Source: a bacterium (GTDB lineage Bacteria; Oederibacteriota; JAJYGY01). From it: 8,448 bases of DNA. Below, in pieces: positions 6,920-8,448 of this stretch. Numbering within the stretch: the first letter of the stretch is position 1; each line of letters begins with the position of its first letter. The position numbers and the translations under genes were made by a program. Where the stretch lies: contig JAJYGY010000354.1 of assembly GCA_021790555.1 (NCBI GenBank), positions 1-8,448 of the forward strand, in the 5' to 3' direction. The notes beneath the pieces are model-generated. The model ran no database searches, was not told where the DNA came from, and saw only the letters and a program-made list of their open reading frames with translations.

Positions 6920-6924
6920 TCGGC

Positions 6925-8448
6925 ATGGCGGTCGATATCGGCTTCAACCTAGGCCAGATGCTGGTGGACGAGAAGATCATCAGCCAGGAACAGCTCGCCC
7001 AGGCCCAGGCCAACCAGGCCAAGCAGGGGGGCTCGCTGGGCTTCCATCTGGCGCTGCTGGGGGCCGTGTCCGAGGAGGAGGTGTCCCGCTTCATCGCCAT
7101 GGCCCAGAACGTGGAGTACGTGGACCTCTCCTCGGCCGAGGTGGACCCCGAGGCCCTCAAGGTCATCACCCAGGACACGGCCACCAAGCACACGGCCCTT
7201 CCCCTGCGCCGCAAGGGCGGCAGCCTGGTGGCGGCGGTGGTCGACCCCACCGAATCCGAGCTGGGCAACCTGGCCAAGGAAATCAAGTTCAAGACCAACC
7301 TCACCGTCGAATTCGTCGTCGCCCCGGAATCCTACATCAAGATCGCGGTGGAGCACTACTACGGGCAGCTGGCCGCCCTGGGCCAGGCGCCCCAGGCCCC
7401 CGAGCGCAGCGCCGCCCCCAGCGGGGCCCCCGCCTCGTACCAGGCGGCCAACCCGGCCCCGCCGCCCCAGGAATACAACATGAAGGAGATCGTCGCCGCG
7501 GCCAACGAGGAGGCGGGCGAGCTCAACATCATGGAGGAAAAGAAGGAGGAGGAGCTGGGCACCGAAAGCCCGGACGACTCCATCGTCATCAAGATGTGCA
7601 ACGCCATCATCAACGAGGCCGTGGCCAGGCGCGTCTCCGATATCCACGTGGAGCCCTACGAGAAAAAGTTCGTGGTGCGCTACCGCATCGACGGCACCCT
7701 CATCGAGCAGCCCTCGCCCCCGCCGAGCATGAAGCGCGCCATCACGGCCCGGTTCAAGGTGATGGCCAAGCTGAACATCATGGAGCGCCGCAAGCCCCAG
7801 GACGGCCGCATCAAGATCAAGGTGAAGGACCGCATGATCGACCTGCGCGTGGCCACCTGCCCGGTTCAGTGGGGCGAAAAGATCGTCATGCGCATCCTGG
7901 ACCAGCAGAACCTGCAGACCGACCTGACCAAGCTGGGGTTCGACCCCTTCGACCTGGAGCGCTTCAACAAGGCCATCCGCACGCCCTACGGCATCATCCT
8001 GGTGACGGGCCCCACGGGTTCCGGGAAGACCACCACGCTTTACTCGGCCCTGACCAACGTGGCCGACCCCAAGAAGAACGTGATGACGGCCGAGGACCCC
8101 ATCGAGTACCAACTGCCCGGCATCAACCAGGTGCCCGTCAACCCAGAGATCGGCATGACCTTCGCCGCGGCCCTCAAGAGCTTCCTGCGCTGCGACCCCA
8201 ACATCGTCATGGTGGGTGAAATCCGCGACCTGGAGACCGGCGACATCGCCATCAAGGCGGCCATGACGGGGCAGCTCGTCATCAGCACCCTGCACACCAA
8301 CGACGCGCCCTCCACCATCAATCGCATGGTGGACATGGGCATCCAGCCCTTCTACCTGGGCACCACCCTGATCATGATCGTGGCCCAGCGCCTGGTGAAG
8401 GCCGTCTGCCCGGACTGCAGGGAGCAGGTCACCTACGAGGACAAGTTC
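6925..8448 (+). CDS. pilB: Type IV pilus assembly ATPase PilB / GspE-family (3' partial)
   Basis: 508 residues are visible and the gene continues beyond the right edge. Residues about 8-61 form a T2SSE_N/MshEN-like domain with two tandem units (LGQMLVDEKIISQEQL and SLGFHLALLGAVSEEEV). An Ala/Pro-rich then acidic linker (about 150-215) leads to the hexameric secretion-ATPase core. Walker A GPTGSGKTT is at 362-370 (Lys368), Asp box AEDPIEY at 389-395, Walker B region IVMVGEIRD at 427-435, and His box STLHTND at 454-460. CPDC (495-498) is the first half of the zinc tetracysteine motif found in PilB and GspE but not in PilT. The protein would power pilin polymerisation at the inner membrane. PilB is favoured over GspE on overall look and the two-part N-domain, but no pilus neighbour (pilT, pilC, pilA) is visible to confirm it. 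It has its own promoter, and ATG has a strong ribosome site. Confidence 0.9.
   Translation, partial: MAVDIGFNLGQMLVDEKIISQEQLAQAQANQAKQGGSLGFHLALLGAVSEEEVSRFIAMAQNVEYVDLSSAEVDPEALKVITQDTATKHTALPLRRKGGSLVAAVVDPTESELGNLAKEIKFKTNLTVEFVVAPESYIKIAVEHYYGQLAALGQAPQAPERSAAPSGAPASYQAANPAPPPQEYNMKEIVAAANEEAGELNIMEEKKEEELGTESPDDSIVIKMCNAIINEAVARRVSDIHVEPYEKKFVVRYRIDGTLIEQPSPPPSMKRAITARFKVMAKLNIMERRKPQDGRIKIKVKDRMIDLRVATCPVQWGEKIVMRILDQQNLQTDLTKLGFDPFDLERFNKAIRTPYGIILVTGPTGSGKTTTLYSALTNVADPKKNVMTAEDPIEYQLPGINQVPVNPEIGMTFAAALKSFLRCDPNIVMVGEIRDLETGDIAIKAAMTGQLVISTLHTNDAPSTINRMVDMGIQPFYLGTTLIMIVAQRLVKAVCPDCREQVTYEDKF

Larger units (their letters stand above)
6736..6924. other. Divergent intergenic region between the Wzy-TPR gene and pilB
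   Basis: This 189-base region is the longest gap in the window. It holds two divergent promoters, their inverted repeat, and both ribosome binding sites. I see no RNA gene, riboswitch or terminator in it. The pilB leader (about 6862-6913) is GC-rich and contains no fold I would call. Confidence 0.7.

Noticed and set aside
6899..6952. 17-codon ORF in the pilB leader overlapping the pilB start
   Set aside because: ATG 6899 has no Shine-Dalgarno element, and the peptide has no notable feature such as a run of one amino acid that would suggest attenuation.
6960..6967. E. coli-type Chi octamer GCTGGTGG (also in reverse at 3613-3620 and 5763-5770)
   Set aside because: Such G-rich octamers are expected by chance in this composition, and the recognition sequence of this organism's helicase-nuclease is unknown.
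6949..8295. 448-codon minus-strand frame antisense to pilB
   Set aside because: His/Leu/Gly/Asp-rich antisense shadow of pilB codons with no recognisable domain or ribosome site.
1..8448. Mobile element, CRISPR, defence-system or toxin-antitoxin signals
   Set aside because: I looked for transposase or integrase motifs, regularly spaced repeats and small paired genes; none is visible. The helicase-nuclease resembles some defence proteins, but its AddAB/AdnAB-like architecture and recQ neighbour favour housekeeping recombination.

Overview
This is a chromosomal-looking stretch of a high-GC bacterium. Third codon positions are almost all G or C, and every long competing reading frame is explained by that bias. 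An O-antigen ligase/polymerase-type membrane protein and a PilB-type ATPase suggest a diderm (Gram-negative) organism that makes type IV pili or a related secretion machine. The sequence alone does not fix the phylum; a deltaproteobacterial, acidobacterial or elusimicrobial lineage would all fit. I see no insertion sequence, phage gene, CRISPR array, tRNA or rRNA.

Layout. Positions 2-1975 (+) hold the C-terminal two thirds of a UvrD/RecB-type helicase fused to a PD-(D/E)XK nuclease with an iron-sulfur cysteine signature; its beginning lies left of the window. It converges on recQ (-, 1982-3802) with only 6 bases between the stop codons. recQ is the last gene of a tight minus-strand run read in the order Wzy/WaaL-like membrane protein with C-terminal TPRs (6735-4408), lemA (4388-3825), recQ. 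The gaps are about 20 bases and each start has a Shine-Dalgarno sequence, so the three probably form one operon. A 189-base divergent intergenic region (6736-6924) carries two back-to-back sigma70-like promoters whose -35 boxes form the arms of an inverted repeat. From it pilB (+, 6925 onward) runs off the right edge with 508 residues visible.

How the genes fit together. The two outer minus-strand partners point to the cell envelope (surface glycan assembly, and LemA at the inner membrane). recQ and the helicase-nuclease both act on recombination substrates: duplex unwinding and double-strand-break end processing. pilB powers pilus extension. The sharing of a divergent promoter region by pilB and the glycan enzyme makes coordinated surface expression plausible, but this is inference. 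Apart from the nuclease fusion and the mixed lemA/recQ operon, the genes are recognisable members of known families. I find no strong evidence for a wholly new system here.
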